From QHXW01 sp963847515 (GTDB lineage Bacteria; Acidobacteriota; Terriglobia; Bryobacterales; Bryobacteraceae): a stretch of 64,000 bases of DNA. Positions 8,717 to 16,962 of this stretch are shown piece after piece (the first letter of the stretch is position 1; every line of letters starts with the position of its first letter). The notes under the pieces were generated by a model. The model was given only the letters and a program-made list of their open reading frames with translations, was not told the origin of the DNA and did not search any database. The translations under genes were made by a program, and so were the position numbers. The stretch covers positions 1,426,001-1,490,000 of the forward strand of contig CAWKAA010000005.1 in the NCBI GenBank assembly GCA_963847515.1, given 5' to 3'.

Positions 8717-9355
8717 ATGATACTCTCTGGAATCATGCGCAGGAGCTGTATTTTCTTATCGTTCATAGGGCTTCCGGTCTTCGCCGGTCCCTCCATTCAA
8801 GGCATCGAGAACTTTTGGCAAGTGGACGATCATGTCTACCGTGGAGCTCAGCCGACAGATCAAGGTTTTCTAAACCTTGCGAAGCTGGGGATAAAAACCG
8901 TGGTCGATTTGCGTGAAGCTGATGGGCGTTCAAGAGCGGAAGAGAAAGCCGTTACGGCTGCGGGGATGCGGTACGTCAACGTACCTATGACTGGGCTGAC
9001 CCCTCCGACTGGCGAGCAGATGACGAAAATACTGACTTTACTGCAGAATGGCTCATCGGGACCGGTTTTCGTACACTGCAAGCGGGGAGCAGACCGAACC
9101 GGCGCCGTTATTGCGGTCTATCGGATTCAGCATGATCAATGGGAGAATCGCCGGGCACTGAGCGAAGCGATGTCCCGGGGGATGAGCTGGACGCAATTGC
9201 CGCGGCAGCACTATGTACTGGCGTATCAACCTCAACACGAACACGCGGCAGAAACGCTGGAAGCGAAGGCCGTCGACACTCCGCACGTGACCCAGCAAAG
9301 TTCAAGCAACCAACTTGGAACCAACGCGGTTGCAGCGTCGGCGCTAGTTCGCTAG
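8717..9355 (+). CDS. Exported dual-specificity/tyrosine-type phosphatase
   Basis: The 212-residue product opens with a signal peptide (CIFLSFIGLPVFA) and then shows the atypical dual-specificity phosphatase fold: NFWQVDDHVYRGAQPT at the start of the domain, LGIKTVVDLRE, and the catalytic P-loop VHCKRGADRTG, which fits the HCX5R rule with Cys as nucleophile and Arg binding phosphate. It should act outside the cytoplasm. The ATG at 8717 has GAAGGA six bases upstream and places the signal peptide at the N-terminus, so I prefer it to the longer open frame starting at 8420. The last 50 residues are low-complexity. It may dephosphorylate protein or lipid/inositol phosphates; the substrate is unknown. 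Confidence 0.8.
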   Translation: MILSGIMRRSCIFLSFIGLPVFAGPSIQGIENFWQVDDHVYRGAQPTDQGFLNLAKLGIKTVVDLREADGRSRAEEKAVTAAGMRYVNVPMTGLTPPTGEQMTKILTLLQNGSSGPVFVHCKRGADRTGAVIAVYRIQHDQWENRRALSEAMSRGMSWTQLPRQHYVLAYQPQHEHAAETLEAKAVDTPHVTQQSSSNQLGTNAVAASALVR

Positions 9356-9413
9356 CCGGACCCACATTCAAACTCGGACTTGGCGGCAGCCTGATTGCGG
9401 GGCGTAAGCGATA

Positions 9414-10067
9414 ATGCGTTTCGCATCCGGGCTGTTCGCCCTCGTATTGAAGTTCGGCGGGCTCGGGCTGCTTGTGCTGGACATCCTGGACTCTTCGTTT
9501 CTCTTCGCTCCGTGGGGCAACGACCTGCTGCTGGTAGCGCTAACCGTGCGACATCCCACGGGCGCATACATGCTCTACTATTGCGCCATGTCCGCGGTGG
9601 GCTCCGTTCTGGGGTGTCTGGTCATCGATCTTACGTTACGCCCGCTCGGCGCACACGGCCTCGAACGATATCTCTCCGCAGCCCGGCTGAAACGTGTGCA
9701 AAGTAAAGTTCGCCACAACACCGGGCAGGCCCTGGCGATCGCCTCGCTGCTTCCGCCGCCATTTCCGTTCACCCCGTTTGTGATGGCAGCCGCGGCGCTG
9801 CAGTATTCGCGCAGGCGCCTGCTAGCTGTGGTGGGCGCCGCGCGCTTGGTTCGTTTTACAATCGTCGGACTACTGGCTCTGCGATTTGGAGAGAGAATCC
9901 TGAAATGGTCGAAGAATCCCATCGTACAAGGATTTCTTGTCGCGCTGATCATTGTCTGTACCATAGGCAGCGTGATTTCGGTTTATGAGTGGATCCGCCA
10001 CAGCAGATCGTCACCCGCACCTCATCGAGCAAAGAGAACAGCCCGGCGCCCGCGGGAAGCTCAATAA
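9414..10067 (+). CDS. VTT/DedA-like (YqaA-type) integral membrane protein
   Basis: A 217-residue membrane protein with about five hydrophobic segments. Features of the VTT (SNARE-associated/DedA) family are visible: an amphipathic re-entrant segment near LDILDSSFLFAPWGNDLLL, the glycine-rich helix MSAVGSVLGCLVIDL, and the conserved LLPPPFPFTPFVMAAAALQ segment that corresponds to the family's PxPxxxF membrane loop. Members move or scramble phospholipids or undecaprenyl phosphate; this one's substrate is not known. It begins 58 bases after the phosphatase gene and may be cotranscribed. The C-terminal 25 residues are strongly basic. Confidence 0.75.
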   Translation: MRFASGLFALVLKFGGLGLLVLDILDSSFLFAPWGNDLLLVALTVRHPTGAYMLYYCAMSAVGSVLGCLVIDLTLRPLGAHGLERYLSAARLKRVQSKVRHNTGQALAIASLLPPPFPFTPFVMAAAALQYSRRRLLAVVGAARLVRFTIVGLLALRFGERILKWSKNPIVQGFLVALIIVCTIGSVISVYEWIRHSRSSPAPHRAKRTARRPREAQ

Positions 10068-10418
10068 ACTACCTCAAAGAACGATCCGCTTCCGCCCGTC
10101 TCCTCTTTTTTGTTCCGAGCCGCGACTTGCAATTCGAGAACCACTGTATTGTTATGGATTGGTCTAGCAAATGCTAAAATTCCGGTTGTCAGGATTGTTC
10201 TGACCGGCCTTGGGTGTTTTGCTGTTTAGCCCTTGATCGCTTTAACCGAAGGAGGACGGCGGCAGGAAAAGCGCGGTCGTGGTTCGAAGTGAAATAATGT
10301 GGTGCAGGGTTCTTGCCGTCTCCCCTGCTTTGCGGCGCTCCCCAGGGGTGTTAAATCGCCCGTTAGAACAGCCTGGGGAGGCCGACATAATGTCGAGTTG
10401 TCAGTACCCTCCCACTAA
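10068..10418 (+). other. Intergenic leader-like region, 351 bases
   Basis: This lies upstream of the glycosyltransferase gene. It holds an interrupted inverted repeat near 10182-10203 (CCGG..GTCAG with CTGACCGG), which may end the preceding transcript, and a 9-bp hairpin at 10338-10380 listed separately. No open frame with family resemblance is seen, and I cannot match the region to a known riboswitch class. Confidence 0.35.
10338..10380 (+). promoter_or_regulatory. Hairpin in the leader of the glycosyltransferase gene
   Basis: CTCCCCAGG (10338-10346) pairs perfectly with CCTGGGGAG (10372-10380) across a 25-base loop, ending 38 bases before the ATG at 10419. There is no following T-run, so it is not a simple terminator; an RNA control element or protein-binding site is possible. 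Confidence 0.35.
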
Positions 10419-11513
10419 ATGACTCAAGTGATTGCCTCGACCGGTCGTTCACGCGGCGGGGTTGAAATCGACGGGTTCGGCCGACGGCTTGCCTTCATTA
10501 CAGCCATCCCCCAAAGTGTCCATCGAGGCAGCGGGTGCTATGTAGGTATCGGCACACTGGCAGCTGGTGCAACAGCCTTAGGAAATCACGTGGAGATGAT
10601 AATGCCGTCCATGCATCTCGGGTGGTTCCTTGCCAAGCGATATCTCTTCAACCAGGCGCTCAGGCTGCGGCGCGAATGGAATTACGACGCGATCGTGGGC
10701 TTCGACGTGGATGGCTTTGCTCTCGATCGACGAAAAGGCGTGCCGCGCATCGCCAACATAAAAGGCGTTCTTGGCGACGCCATTCCGTTTGAGAGCGGGT
10801 TCACGCGGGCTAGCATGGCCCTCCAGGCCGGGTGGGAAGCGGAGCACGCCAGGAGTGCAGATCTGGTCATTACAACCAGTGAATACTGTAAGAGCCGCTT
10901 GCGAGAGCTATACGGAGTGCGCGGGCCGATCGGGGTTGTGCCGGAGTTGATCGATCTGACGACGTGGCGCCAATTGTTTCGCGCGAACCCGGCTACTAAA
11001 CCCGAAGGCGAATTCACCGTGCTTTGTGTCTGCCGCTTTTATCCTCGCAAACGGCTGACGCTTCTGCTTCGGGCGGCGCACTTGTTGCGGCACCAGATTC
11101 CGGGGCTTCAGGTCCGGGTGGTTGGCGGAGGTCCGCAAGCGGGGCACCTCCTGCGGTTGTGGCGTGACTTAGAACTCCAGACAATCGTGACATGGGTGGG
11201 AGAGGTTTCACGGCACGAACTGGCGCGTGAATATAATCGGGCAGACGTGTTCTGCCTGCCCAGTGTACAGGAGGGTTTTGGAATCGTATTCCTGGAAGCA
11301 ATGGCGGCTGGAAGGCCGATTGTCGCCGCTCGGGCGGCTGCCGTCCCGGAAGTCGTACGGCACGGCCTACTGGTTGAGCCGGAGAATGCGGAGGCTTTAG
11401 CGGATGGCGTCTGGCGGTTGTGGCGCGACCCAAGCCTGCGCGACACAATACGAGAGCAGCAATCCAAGGATGTGGATGAGTATGAAATGATCGCGGTTAC
11501 CCGGCGGTTCTAG
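10419..11513 (+). CDS. Glycosyltransferase family 4 (GT-B fold)
   Basis: A 364-residue cytoplasmic glycosyltransferase. The C-terminal half carries the GT4 signature: VLCVCRFYPRKRLTLLL for the nucleotide-side strand and loop, VRVVGGGPQ, WVGEVSRHELAREYNRADVF, and the donor-binding E-x7-E motif in EGFGIVFLEAMAAGRPIVA. The N-terminal half has the acceptor-side Rossmann features (AFITAIPQSVHRGSGCYVGI and DAIVGFDVDGF). It transfers a sugar from an activated nucleotide donor to a lipid or sugar acceptor; the specific sugar cannot be told. It is separated from the main EPS locus by 27 kb. Its 3' end faces the NRAMP gene, 47 bases away. Confidence 0.88.
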   Translation: MTQVIASTGRSRGGVEIDGFGRRLAFITAIPQSVHRGSGCYVGIGTLAAGATALGNHVEMIMPSMHLGWFLAKRYLFNQALRLRREWNYDAIVGFDVDGFALDRRKGVPRIANIKGVLGDAIPFESGFTRASMALQAGWEAEHARSADLVITTSEYCKSRLRELYGVRGPIGVVPELIDLTTWRQLFRANPATKPEGEFTVLCVCRFYPRKRLTLLLRAAHLLRHQIPGLQVRVVGGGPQAGHLLRLWRDLELQTIVTWVGEVSRHELAREYNRADVFCLPSVQEGFGIVFLEAMAAGRPIVAARAAAVPEVVRHGLLVEPENAEALADGVWRLWRDPSLRDTIREQQSKDVDEYEMIAVTRRF

Positions 11514-11560
11514 CAAGAGATCGGGCGCGTAGCTCGCACCTCGACACCCCTCTGAGTAAA

Positions 11561-12835
11561 TCAGGTAAGCAGCAGGCCGGCAGCGGCTGCCGTCATGATG
11601 ATGAAGGTTACCCAGCCGAGAGTTCGCATCAAAGGCGAATTGATACGATCCCCCATCACGTTGCGGTCGCTGGTTAGGAGAACGACCAGCAAAATGAGCG
11701 GCGGGGCGAGCAGTCCATTGACGACCGCGGACCAGAACAACATTTTCACTGCGTCGAGACCCGCGTAGTCGATGGCGAGTCCCATGGTCATGGCAGCGGC
11801 GAGTACTCCGTAGAATTTTCTCGCACTGCGCGGCTTCTTATCGAGCGAACCGCGCCACGCGGCAGCTTCTGAGATCGCGTAGGCACAGGATCCGGCGAGC
11901 ACGGGCACTCCCAGCATTCCTGTGCCAATCAATCCCAAGGTGAATAGCAGGTAAGCTGCGTTTCCGGCGAGTGGCCGAAGGGCTTCCGCCGCCTGCCTGG
12001 CGGTTTCGATTTTCACGACCCCGTGCGCGTGCAAGGTCGCGGCGGTCGTGAGAATGATGAAATACATGATGAAGTTGGACGCAAACATTCCCGTCAACAC
12101 GTCCACTCGCAACCGCCGGAGATCCTCGTCTGTCGCACCTTTGCGCTGGGCAAGACTCTTGCCTTGAGCACGTTCTTCCTCGACCTCCTGCGATGCCTGC
12201 CAGAAAAAAAGATACGGCGAGATGGTTGTGCCCAGAATGCCTACCAGCACCGCCAAATAATCGCGCGACCAGGACAGGTGCGGCAGCAGTGTCGCCAGCA
12301 AAGCCTGGCGCCAGTCCACCCCCGCGAAGAAAGCCGTCCCAACGTAGGCCAGAAGCACGAGCGTGATCCACTTGAAGATGCGCGCAATCTGGCGGTACGA
12401 AGACCAAAGCAAGAAAACGATGATTATGCCGGTATAAAGCGGCACCCAAACCAGTGAATTGACGCCCGTCAGCATCTGGGTGGCATCCGCCATGCCCCCA
12501 AGATCGGCTGCAATGTTAATGACGTTGGCGATGATTAACAGCGAACAGGCGCTCCAGAGAACCCATCTCGAGTAGCGCCGCCGGACAACTCCGGCGAGCC
12601 CGCGGCCGGTGACCATGCCCAACCGCCCGCACATCATTTGAACGGATACCATCAGCGGAAAGGAGATTAGCGCCGTCCATAGCAGCCCGTAACCAAAACT
12701 GGCTCCGGCCATCGAATAGGTAGAAATGCCAGAGGGATCGTCATCGGCGCATCCGGTGATCAGACCTGGCCCCAAATCGGCAAAAAACAGTTCGAGGCGG
12801 CCTTGTTTTGGAGGGACCGGCGGCGCACTCGTCAT
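11561..12835 (-). CDS. NRAMP-like divalent metal transporter with altered ion-site motifs
   Basis: An approximately 424-residue protein with about eleven membrane helices. The first helix region (LGPGLITGCADDDPSG) and overall layout match the NRAMP/MntH family, which imports Mn2+, Fe2+ or related ions with protons. However, the two motifs that line the metal site in classical members, DPGN in helix 1 and MPH in helix 6, read DPSG and ISPYLFF here, so the methionine ligand is absent. This points to a divergent NRAMP clade with changed ion preference. The ATG at 12835 follows GGAAAAG; a GTG at 12850 is also possible. Confidence 0.8.
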   Translation of the reverse strand: MTSAPPVPPKQGRLELFFADLGPGLITGCADDDPSGISTYSMAGASFGYGLLWTALISFPLMVSVQMMCGRLGMVTGRGLAGVVRRRYSRWVLWSACSLLIIANVINIAADLGGMADATQMLTGVNSLVWVPLYTGIIIVFLLWSSYRQIARIFKWITLVLLAYVGTAFFAGVDWRQALLATLLPHLSWSRDYLAVLVGILGTTISPYLFFWQASQEVEEERAQGKSLAQRKGATDEDLRRLRVDVLTGMFASNFIMYFIILTTAATLHAHGVVKIETARQAAEALRPLAGNAAYLLFTLGLIGTGMLGVPVLAGSCAYAISEAAAWRGSLDKKPRSARKFYGVLAAAMTMGLAIDYAGLDAVKMLFWSAVVNGLLAPPLILLVVLLTSDRNVMGDRINSPLMRTLGWVTFIIMTAAAAGLLLT

Positions 12836-13285
12836 CTTTTCCGGGTTCACGTTTGGCCTGCACGACGGCTCGCTGCGCCAGTCTCTGGAAGGAAATGCTT
12901 CCGCCCATTTGCGAGGATGCCGTGTTGCTTCTCTATCCTATCGCTTGACAGTCTGGTAGGCTGCGATCGCATGCAATCGTGTCCGGAGCACGCAGAAGAC
13001 CTTGTCGCGAAGAACAGCCTGGAAAATCTTCATCCGTCGGTTTCGCTGCCTAAAAAGCGGACGTAAATACACTTTTTTCCAGGCTCGAGCGGAACCGGCG
13101 CTCTGAGTTATGCAGTAAACATTTTCGGAAACAGGGTGACTCATGAATGAATCAAACGAGTGTACGACGCAGTTCCGAGCTCATTGGAATCGCCACGGGT
13201 GAAATCGAGTGACGCGCCTGTCTCAAATCCTGAATGCACGCAAACTTTTCCGCAGTCTCGTCTGGACATTCACTCCGGCGCAGCA
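12836..13285. other. Intergenic region between divergent genes, about 450 bases
   Basis: It separates the NRAMP-like gene (minus) from the lone receiver gene (plus). Short open frames occur on both strands, for example minus 12938-13144 beginning MSHPVSENVY, but none has a supporting site or family resemblance. No repeat is seen. Confidence 0.3.
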
Positions 13286-13726
13286 ATGAATTCCAGGCCG
13301 GCCGGTGAACAGGCCCAGATTCTTCTCGCGGAGGACAACTTTGCGGACGTTGTACTCATTCGCGAGGCCTTCAAGGGGCTGAAGCACGCTCACAGTCTCT
13401 TAGTTGTTGAGGACGGCGAGAAGGCCATCGACCTTGTCGAGCGCATCGACCAACAGGAATCGATTCCGTGCCCTTCGCTTCTCTTGCTGGATCTCAATTT
13501 ACCGCGACGAACCGGCATCGAAGTACTTCGGCGGCTTCGGCAAAGTCCAAGGTGCGGCCATATTCCCGTGGTGATTCTGACATCCTCAGATGCTCCAAAA
13601 GATCGAGAGTATGCCAACCGACTGGCGGCCGACAGCTACTTTCGCAAGCCATCTGACCTTCAGGAATTCATGAAGATTCGTGAGATCGTAGAGCGTCTTT
13701 TGGGACAGCAGCCGAGTGAGGTTTAG
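13286..13726 (+). CDS. Single-domain response regulator, Rcp1-like
   Basis: A 146-residue lone receiver: LLAEDNFADVVLIREAF at the acidic pocket, phospho-acceptor Asp in LLLLDLNLPRRTG, the Thr/Ser switch in VVILTSSD and the conserved lysine in YFRKPSDL. The DLNLPRxxGxEVLxxLR and SSDAPKD spacing is that of Rcp1-type regulators, which are phosphorylated by phytochrome-like kinases and have no output domain. A similar protein is encoded at 20584-21027. The frame stays open upstream to 13160; I start it at 13286 because the preceding residues are not receiver-like. It converges with the STAS gene, leaving five bases between stops. Confidence 0.85.
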   Translation: MNSRPAGEQAQILLAEDNFADVVLIREAFKGLKHAHSLLVVEDGEKAIDLVERIDQQESIPCPSLLLLDLNLPRRTGIEVLRRLRQSPRCGHIPVVILTSSDAPKDREYANRLAADSYFRKPSDLQEFMKIREIVERLLGQQPSEV

Positions 13727-13731
13727 TGCTG

Positions 13732-14151
13732 TTAGGCCTGAAGGGCTTCGTGCACGGTTGGGCGAATATCGAACAGGGAATAGAGCCTCGTTCGCTCCAG
13801 TGTATGACGAAGCGAGCTGCTCAGGCCGGAAAGCGTAAAACGCACATGCAGGTTGTTGGCATCGCGCAAGCCCGCCAACAGAGCGCCAAGGCCGGAGCTG
13901 TCCATGTGGGTCACGCCTTCCAAGTCCAAGATCAAGCGGTCCGGATGATCAGTCGTCAAGAGATGGTCTATCTCCTCATGCAATTCGACGGAAGTTGTGC
14001 AGTTCACGTCACCCGCCACACGCATGATCCACGGATTGCGGCCATCGAGACTGCTCGAATGAATTGCGTGACAACTCATCCGCAAGGGTGGCATGAAAGC
14101 AGTGTGCAACGGGCTGATTCCCTCCACACGAGTCATGGCTTGGCTTTCCAT
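13732..14151 (-). CDS. STAS-domain anti-sigma-factor antagonist-like protein
   Basis: A 139-residue protein with one STAS domain (about residues 38-138). The strand RLILDLEGVTHMDSSGLGAL carries the serine that anti-sigma kinases of the SpoIIAB/RsbW type phosphorylate. The N-terminal 35 residues are not conserved and the start is uncertain; a TTG at PLHTAF preceded by GGAGGG is an alternative. Such proteins switch a partner kinase on or off sigma factors or other regulators. No cognate RsbW-type kinase is seen in the window. Confidence 0.8.
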   Translation of the reverse strand: MESQAMTRVEGISPLHTAFMPPLRMSCHAIHSSSLDGRNPWIMRVAGDVNCTTSVELHEEIDHLLTTDHPDRLILDLEGVTHMDSSGLGALLAGLRDANNLHVRFTLSGLSSSLRHTLERTRLYSLFDIRPTVHEALQA

Positions 14152-14345
14152 GCACTACCACGAGCAGCTTCGCTGCCAAACGCCGATAATGCACTGATCA
14201 GGCGGATAAGTTCAGTATATCGACCACCTCGGACGGAACGTTTCCGTTGCACACGGCGTTTTTACACGTAAACTTTGGCAAAACCGCGCGGGCCACGCGT
14301 CCGCGACGTAAGATATCGTACGAATACCGAGTCAAGAGGCCCGTC

Positions 14346-14625
14346 ATGCTGAAAGACTCAAAACAGTGCCTTCACTTAGTTCTGATGGCCGCTTCACTGG
14401 CGCCGCCAATGATGTTTGTCGGCTGTACGGCTCGCGTTGGTGTGGGCTACCGTGTTTACGATCCATACTATCGTGACTACCACATATGGGACGATCGCGA
14501 AACGGTTTATTACAACCGATGGGCCGGAGATACCCACCGGGAAAACCGGGAGTTACCGTCAACTGAACGACTGCGAACAGGGAGAATACTGGAATTGGCG
14601 GCACCAGCATTCCGATAAGGACTAA
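14346..14625 (+). pseudogene. Small YDPYYRDYH lipoprotein, frameshifted
   Basis: The ATG at 14346 opens a lipoprotein-type signal ending in MMFVGC, followed by YRVYDPYYRDYHIWDD and VYYNRWAGDTHREN. In this frame the protein then runs into unrelated residues and stops at 14618. In the next frame, the same bases encode SYRQLNDCEQGEYWNWRHQH and stop at 14625, which is the tail I expect for this family. The reading frame therefore changes near 14551-14556, consistent with a one-base gain or a two-base loss. The intact form would be an exported lipoprotein of about 92 residues. Either the gene has decayed or the assembly carries an indel. Confidence 0.65.
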
Positions 14626-14660
14626 TCAATCAGATAAAGCGCCCACAGGCCGCGATGGCA

Positions 14661-16226
14661 TTATTGCCGCGGCATTAGCGTGTACGTTTGATCCCAGGAC
14701 GCCGTGTTGCCAATGGGATATCCGGAAATTACGATTTCCACGCGGCGATTTCTAGCGCGTCCCACTGGTGTATCGTTCGACAGCAGCGGCCGGGTTTTGC
14801 CGAATGCGCGCACGATAATCATGTTGGGCGGTATACCATTGCGGACGAGAACATCTCGCACCGTGGCCGCGCGCTGTTCGGAAAGCTGCTGATCGTATGT
14901 GTCTCCGCCTTCATTATCCGTGTGGCCGTCGACCTCCAGGTAGAGGCCTGGACGAGCTCGCAGGACAGATGCGATTTGCCCCAACTCGGCGACGGCGCCA
15001 TCACGAAGCATGGAGGGCGTCTGGAAACGGGAATCCGAGATCGTTACCAGCAGACCCCGCGGGCTGTCGCGCGTGTCGATAATCGGAGCGAGTTCGCGAA
15101 GCAGTTGGGCACGCAAAGTCTGTTTGTCAGATCCTTGGCGCTCGTGGCTGGCTGGGTTGGTTGCGATTTGACTATCAGCGGCTTGCGCCTGTGCCACGGC
15201 CTGTTGAGCCAACTGGTTCGCGCGGGCGGCCTCTGCTTGCGCCTGCTCCTTGGCGATTCGTTCGGAATCCGCACGGTCGCGCTCGGCGTCAGCGCGGCTT
15301 TCAGCTTGTTGCACCCGGCCCTCGGCCCTAGCCACAGCCTGTTGATCCTGCGCCAGGCGCTCGTCATCACGCCGCTTCACAGCGATGGCGCGCGCATCCT
15401 CGGCGGTTTGCGCCGCGTCCCGGGCGACGGTGACTACTGCCCTCATACTCATTTTTCGCGCCTGCGAGTCCTGGGCTTGTTGCAACAATTGAACAGCCTT
15501 GTTATACGTCTCGGGAGCATAACGATCGGCGCCGAGCGACCGCGCAATCTGAACGGCGTTTTGGGCTTGATAAAGCTCGATCAATGCTTCGTACTGTTCC
15601 ATGGAGACTTTCGGAGCATCGACATTTGCTGAACGAATGTCGGATGCCTGGACGTTGTAGGTATATTGCCCTCTTGGCAACAATTCATACTTCGCGCTTA
15701 CTTGTTCGACACCACCGATAGTGTCAGGGCGCACGGCGTTTTCGAGAACTACAACGTCGCTGGGCCGGCTGACGGAGAAGTACGGCTCGGCAGTTACCAT
15801 TAAGCCGAAAACCTGCAGATCTGTAGTGACATGCAAGTCGGCTTTATCGGATCTGCCGGGTACCACTTCACCCAGATTCACGGCTCGCCCCTCGGGCGTG
15901 ATGGCCCAAAGCACATAAATGAGATACTCACTCCCAAACCGGTGCGGCGTATCGAGATGCTCGAACTTGGAGTCAATCTCAATGCGGCCCTTCTTGCTTT
16001 CAACCGTGGCTTCGCCACGGGAAGCCGGTAACAACACGGTCCCCTTAAAGTCGATTTTTGTGGGACCACTCCGGTGCTGGTAGTTAATGGCCGATAAGCT
16101 TCGGGACACAACTGTGACACGGTAGATCGGCGCTGAATCCGGGCTCGGCGGTGAAGGTTGTCCTTCAGCTACGAATGAGGCGCACCATACAATAAGCACC
16201 CCTACCCAAAGGCATTTCGATATCAT
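14661..16226 (-). CDS. OmpA-family envelope protein with coiled-coil middle
   Basis: A 521-residue exported protein. After a signal peptide (VGVLIVWCASFVAEG) comes an N-terminal beta-rich region (about 30-215), then an alanine/glutamine-rich coiled coil (about 225-370, including ADAERDRADSERIAKEQ) and a C-terminal OmpA peptidoglycan-binding domain. The latter shows LEVDGHTDNEGGDTYDQQLS, the LSExRAxxV helix, IIVRAFGKTRPL and ARNRRVEI, which include the Asp and Arg residues that bind diaminopimelate. It should tether the outer membrane to peptidoglycan. The ATG at 16226 has GGGAGAC upstream and gives the signal peptide directly. Confidence 0.85.
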   Translation of the reverse strand: MISKCLWVGVLIVWCASFVAEGQPSPPSPDSAPIYRVTVVSRSLSAINYQHRSGPTKIDFKGTVLLPASRGEATVESKKGRIEIDSKFEHLDTPHRFGSEYLIYVLWAITPEGRAVNLGEVVPGRSDKADLHVTTDLQVFGLMVTAEPYFSVSRPSDVVVLENAVRPDTIGGVEQVSAKYELLPRGQYTYNVQASDIRSANVDAPKVSMEQYEALIELYQAQNAVQIARSLGADRYAPETYNKAVQLLQQAQDSQARKMSMRAVVTVARDAAQTAEDARAIAVKRRDDERLAQDQQAVARAEGRVQQAESRADAERDRADSERIAKEQAQAEAARANQLAQQAVAQAQAADSQIATNPASHERQGSDKQTLRAQLLRELAPIIDTRDSPRGLLVTISDSRFQTPSMLRDGAVAELGQIASVLRARPGLYLEVDGHTDNEGGDTYDQQLSEQRAATVRDVLVRNGIPPNMIIVRAFGKTRPLLSNDTPVGRARNRRVEIVISGYPIGNTASWDQTYTLMPRQ

Positions 16227-16310
16227 AAAGTCTCCCGTAGGCCCGTGAGTGCAAACGGCGTGCCAATGCAGTGTTTTCAAGTAAGGGAGCGGAAGTTTGA
16301 AGGCGCCAAA

Positions 16311-16344
16311 GTTAAAAATACCCGATTCCCAAGACGGAACCGGG
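16311..16344 (-). terminator. Probable intrinsic terminator downstream of the decayed secreted-protein gene
   Basis: On the minus strand GGTTCC-type stem bases 16336-16344 pair with 16321-16329 (eight of nine pairs, five- to six-base loop) and are followed by TATTTTTAAC. It lies downstream of the gene ending at 16401. Confidence 0.5.
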
Positions 16345-16400
16345 CATTATTTCACACTAGTTTGGCACTCGATGGAAATGAATCAATCGCTAACTTCTGA

Positions 16401-16893
16401 TTATCTACCCAAGTACATCACGTGGACGTAGGTACCAAGTCTCACGTTGTAAGCCAGGTACCAGCCCTCATGGTCGGGATCATCGTAGAGTACGATCTCG
16501 TCAGAGCCCCACAGCCAGTCACTGCAGAAGCTGTAATCAAACGGCGCAACATTAAAATAGGACCCATTAAACCAGAAACGCTCTCTGTTTCCTCCCGCAA
16601 GCCGGAAGACGTGATCGCGCCCAAAGCCACCGGCAAAACGTCCATGCTCCCAAGTCATGTCCCACCCACTCGTCGTTGGAGTGAACGTGGGGAGCATTTG
16701 GGTGCCCGGCCCGGTCGCTGAATTCGTGATTCTGCACGCCAGCACGCGGCTGACCTCGAAAGGGCGCAGGTCCGTGCGAAGGGATGTGCCCACCGCCGAC
16801 ACCCTGACGCCGCTCGCGCTCTCGTCTGCCCTGCGCAAAACCACTAACCGAAAACACCAGCAAAACCGCTAGAAATCCGATCCATTTGTTCAG
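16401..16893 (-). pseudogene. Secreted GHPNAPHVH / DPDHEGWYLAYN protein, frameshifted
   Basis: Two adjoining frames together give one protein of a family I recognise from Acidobacteriota. The upstream frame has a signal peptide (WIGFLAVLLVFSVSGFAQ), GGGHIPSHGPAPFRG and GHPNAPHVHSNDEWVGHD. The downstream frame has WEHGRFAGGFGRDHVFRLAG, FNVAPFDYSF, DPDHEGWYLAYNVRLGTYV and ends at 16401. The switch is near 16645-16665, where the residues normally between GHD and WEHG are also missing, so a small deletion is likely. The signal-peptide frame has no ATG or GTG ahead of it (only CTG at 16893 and TTGs inside the signal), which favours true decay over sequencing error. Confidence 0.65.
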
Positions 16894-16962
16894 ACCACAT
16901 CCAAAGGAGTTGTCTTGCCGACATTTTTGTAATCAGTTTTCCGCGGCGGACGCGTGCCGATA

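Noticed and set aside
14688..15632. A 314-codon plus-strand frame
   Set aside because: Antisense to the OmpA-family gene, with no signal, domain or ribosome-binding site.
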